Source: Anseranas semipalmata
Lineage: Eukaryota > Chordata > Aves > Anseriformes > Anseranatidae
DNA length: 64,000 bases
Assembly (NCBI GenBank): GCA_013399115.1
Contig: VXAA01001254.1
Coordinates: 37,267 to 101,266, forward strand
Direction: 5' to 3'
Below the pieces are notes generated by a model. That model searched no databases. It saw only the letters and a program-made list of their open reading frames with translations, and was not told the origin of the DNA. Every line of letters starts with the position of its first letter. The first letter of the stretch is position 1. Shown here one piece after another: positions 60,148 through 64,000 of this stretch. The position numbers and the translations under genes are program-made.

Positions 60148-62052
60148 AATTTAAAAAGTCCCAATTCCCATACTACTTTTGAAAATGCAGAAAGATTTTT
60201 TCTTTGGTAGTGAAAAAGATCAAAATTTGATCTTCTATGTCTTGTCCAAGACAACATTATGATTAGTGCATTCAAGATTTTTTAATGAAAGTAAGTATAC
60301 TTCTCAAACAGTTAAGGATAAAATGTATTAAGTAGAAACATTCTTGGCAGTAAAAATAATTACATTTTAGTTTGAGTTCCATTTTATCCTCTTTAGATTC
60401 ACTATGAAGAATGGAACCCACTAACCTCTTTGTGTTCATAAAGCTATATTCCTCTCTATGTTTTGGCAAATTGTGTGGGTCATGACTGTCACGAGTAAAG
60501 TACATACTGACTTAACTAGATAAGAAACATTTGTAGGTATTAATTGTACTTATTTTTTATTTTCACAGTCAGTACTGGATGCATGAACACATTGCCAAAA
60601 CCCCTAAAAATGAAGTTGTAGGGCCATATGTTTACATGAATTTATCCCTATTCAGCTACAGAAATTAATTGTCCACAACACTGCTGAAGATTACCTACCA
60701 AATTCATATGAGGTCATGGAGTATTTGTGCATGTTCAGCTCTCTTTTGAATGAGGCAGAATATTCAAGGGCTCCTACATGTGGATATTATGAACTCGTCA
60801 TTGGAAATATAAATCCGTTACAGAATTGAAACACCCCATCCTAAAATACATTTCAATATAAAAGAACCATAACTTCTGCAAAATTTAGTATGAAGCAGAG
60901 TCCTTGAGGACACTTATTGGGTTTTAAATACTTAGTGAGAATAAGGACTGCAGTTTCTTCATCTGTCCTCAAGACCTAGGAGTTAGGCTAACACCCATCT
61001 AATCCAATTTTCATGCAGCTTTATATTCTAAATGAATCTGTTCTTTGATGTAAAAAAGGTAGATTTTGACTCATTACAGTTTATTGCTATGCCTGACTGA
61101 ATTCTGAATTTGAATTCCAGAAATAGAAACTATTAAAACTATATGACAATAAATAATGGGTGACATATTACCATCATGGATTCCTAATTACATAGCCCTG
61201 ATACTGAGTTTGCACTGATCTGTTTTTCAGGCAGCCGTGGTAGCAACAGTATCTGTGGCAGTGCAGAGGGTGACAGAAGACTGGGGACTATGGAGCATCT
61301 AGCATTTCTCTTTTGGGGATGGGATCCCAGGTTGTCCAAAGCTCAGAGGTAGTTCTGCTTTGTTTTGCTCTACTTGCTTTAAGAAGAAGGAAATTTGATT
61401 GGGAGGGCTAATTTTTATCAGCATGTACGCTAGAACCACCAAAATTTTAAGTAAAGAAAATTCTGATACATTGGTTAGACTGAAAGAAATTGTGTAAAAA
61501 CAAATCTCTTCTCCCCTACCTATTATCTTTTCAGGGTGAAGGATTTCTTCTCTCACTCTAACAAGTTTATCTAATATCTCTAACCCCTTGGTTATATAGC
61601 ACTGTTGTTGACAGTGTTGCATTTAGAAAGGCAATCAGTATTGGTGCCATGAGCAGAGAGCTTGCAAGTAGCCCTGACATTGATTGAACCTGCGAACAGT
61701 GATGCATTTACAGCCGAGGCCTCTCCAAATGACAATATGGATTTAATGGAGCTGATCAAGGAGCATGCTGTCTGGCACAGCTGTCTGAAGTTGCTGTAGA
61801 TGTAACCAGAGGTTTCAAACAGTCCTGGCAATACCCTCAGCTACCTCTTATGAGCCAAACCAATTCTAATCTTAAAAAACTTAAACCTTTTTTTGCCCTT
61901 TCATTGATTCTGTAAAAACTGTGGAAATCAGTCATCCAATTCTGTTTTGACTGAACTTCCAATATTTAATTAAAATAATAGATCTGTTAATTGAAGGCTT
62001 AATGACTAATTTTATCTCTTTTCTTAAGAAAACTTAATTCTCCTGGGCATCC

Positions 62053-62069
62053 AAAAAAAAAAAAAAAAA
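62053..62069. repeat. Poly-A tract
   Basis: About 17 A residues. Confidence 0.88.
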
Positions 62070-63559
62070 GGAAATTAGAAATAGCTCTGCTGTAGTGATC
62101 TGTTGTTTGCATCTTCTAATGTACTGCCTTGAGAGGAAATTCAGTCCGACACTGCTGTTATAAATATCCACTCCCTTTTTTTACTTTCCCACCCAAACTT
62201 ATCAGAAAAATGAGCATAATAGTAAATTACTTACTTAGCGTAACAGTGATTAATGTTAACTTCACATTCATCATTCTCCATTGGAAATTTTCCTGATTGT
62301 AATAGGTCCTTTTTATCTATGGTCTGATAGATACAGGTGAGTCAGATAAACATTTATATAACTAAAATATATGACTTCTTAACTTGGAGTATTCTGAATT
62401 TGACCTTTACAATACATTTCTGTGAGTATATTAAAAAAAATCTTATTTGCTCTTATATGTAAATGTCTAAAAGCTGATCAAATGATATTTGATTTAAGAT
62501 TGAAAAGAGAGGAGGTTATTTTTCTATAATATATTTCCTCCTCTTTTGGTTTTTTGGAGTCTGGCTAGTAATATATATCAGGGTAGCTCTGGCAGAAGCA
62601 GCTAATACTTGTCATACTACAAAAGAACATATTTTTCCCTTCTATAATTAAAAAACAGAACAAAAGGAATTGTAATCTTGGAGACAAGGAAATGCAAATA
62701 AAACACACATTTTGGATACCATTAAATTCTATGGTGATATTTGGAAAAAAGCCATTTAGAATAGCTTAGCCCTCCCTCCCATGTGTTCTTTTTTTTAAAA
62801 CCAGCTGAAGAGAGAAGAGCTCTTACCCGCAAAAGCCAGGTTTTATTAGAACAGAAACACACGAGTAATACTTCTAAGAAGTTCAATTTTAAAATGCTTA
62901 TAAAAAGAGAACTCAAGGTGAAATAAAACAGGAATAAAAGACTCTGTCAATAAAACTCTCCTAGCTGTGTCCTTGTTTGCACGTTCCTTCTCGTAGGTTT
63001 ATTCCCAGTCTTACTGACTTCGGAGTTGCGGCAGACTCCAGTTCTTTACATTCCACTGCAGTCTCTCTTTCTGTCTCTTTCCTTGCTGTACATGGGAGGA
63101 CTTCTTCCCTAGGGAATAAGTGACTATGAGAGGAAGAAGGTAGTTCTCATTTGCTGCTCATTTCAGGGTGAGGGAAGCAGGCTGCTCACCCACACTGCTT
63201 ATGCAACATAACATGACTTTAAACAGGCTAGTAAAATTGTTACTGTTGATTGCAAGGTTAAACTAAAAAAAAAAACTGGTGTTTTTCTTGTAATTTACTA
63301 TGGAAACATTTTCTCTGGGCATGGTTATCCTTCTAATCTCTGTTTCTCAAATGTTCACCTAAGGAAATGTAACAAATTGCTGCGAAGATGAAATCACTTT
63401 ACATGCATTACCTATAGCTAACTTTGAAACTGTAGAAAAATTCAAACTAAAATTTTCACTTTCCTGCCATTTGCTTTACTGTCTTCAGTACAGCCAAGTC
63501 TTGCTGTGAATCATCTATGTTAATGTCATTTATATCATGTTGAATATTATTAGTTTGGG

Positions 63560-63591
63560 GGTTTGTTTGTTTGTTTATTTGTTTGTTTTTT
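63560..63591. repeat. (TTTG)n microsatellite
   Basis: About seven TTTG units with one TTTA interruption. Confidence 0.92.
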
Positions 63592-64000
63592 AAGGGTATT
63601 TCTAACACTTTGTGTAAATAATCAATTTCTTTTAGATGAATCAGATCCTTTACATAATGTTTTTTACAGTATTAGGAGATTGTTGGTACAATGCCTACTT
63701 TTGTTTCCAGCAGTATTGGAAGATTTGACATAATGCATGATTTTCTGTGCTCAAAAGCACATTTTAGAGCTTTGCTTTATTGCATCTAAGTGTAATGAAT
63801 CTCCAAAACTTGACTTTAATTGCAGGTTTGGTTTTAGATATTCTGAAAATAACTTTTTTAAGAGAATGAAGTGTTTGGAAGCTGTTGTCAAAGTAAACAT
63901 CCCCTTCTAATCTGTAAATAAAATAACATGTATATACCAGGTCATATTTCACTAGGGTGTTTGAAAAGGATGTTTGCTCCCTATTTTAGTAAAAATAAGC

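Larger units (their letters stand above)
60148..64000. other. AT-rich noncoding sequence to window end
   Basis: No gene or transposon recognised. Poly-A at 62053-62069 and (TTTG)n at 63560-63591 are the visible repeats. The minus-strand frames at 61299-61622 and 61592-61831 have no recognisable product. Confidence 0.55.

Noticed and set aside
36..64000. CRISPR arrays, bacterial operons, riboswitches, replication origins
   Set aside because: The window is vertebrate nuclear DNA dominated by CR1 and ERV sequence; no spaced direct-repeat arrays or prokaryotic gene organisation were seen.

Overview
The window looks like bird nuclear DNA. It is AT-rich and carries no recognisable intact host gene. 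Almost all of its identifiable content is CR1-type LINE debris, together with two LTRs of an endogenous retrovirus family familiar from bird genomes. The avian call rests on three things: many 5'-truncated CR1 copies ending in short ATTCTATG-like or ATTCT-like repeats; an LTR opening TGTCTTGGTTTTGGCTGGG with the conserved segment around CTATTAAACTGTCTTTATCTC; and no mammalian SINE or L1 signatures. Species and chromosome cannot be told from the sequence alone.

Layout. Positions 1-230 are unassigned. Positions 230-2990 are a compact pile-up of CR1 pieces: a (+) copy A that joins endonuclease-domain to reverse-transcriptase (RT)-domain sequence across an internal deletion; a small inverted fragment D; an unexplained 170-bp spacer; and an old (+) copy B split by a younger (+) copy C, with B's tail resuming beyond C. 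From about 3 to 30.2 kb I recognise no transposon except possibly one very weak tRNA/MIR-like stretch. This block holds a perfect 22-bp palindrome with two overlapping octamer sites (6082-6103), a diverged direct repeat of about 200 bp (12.95 and 13.66 kb), two short tandem duplications and several simple repeats. From 30.2 to 60.1 kb CR1 pieces recur at roughly 30.2(-), 33.6(+), 34.4(+), 38.8(+), 42.5(-), 50.2(-), 56.4(+) and 59.1(+). Between them lie a minus-strand LTR without internal sequence (32.69-33.20 kb) and a plus-strand LTR followed by a lysine-type primer binding site (37.29-37.87 kb). The final 4 kb is AT-rich with simple repeats only.

No genes work together here. The coding potential is retrotransposon RT in various states of decay: the FADD-type catalytic pair is kept as VDD in copy C, changed to TYD in copy L and to IGE in copy B. 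A few open, splice-site-flanked segments are recorded as weak exon candidates; none has a recognisable product. I found no RNA gene, CRISPR array, CpG island or novel multi-gene system. A 7-base N run at 47355-47361 shows the sequence is from an assembly with a small gap in a T-rich tract.
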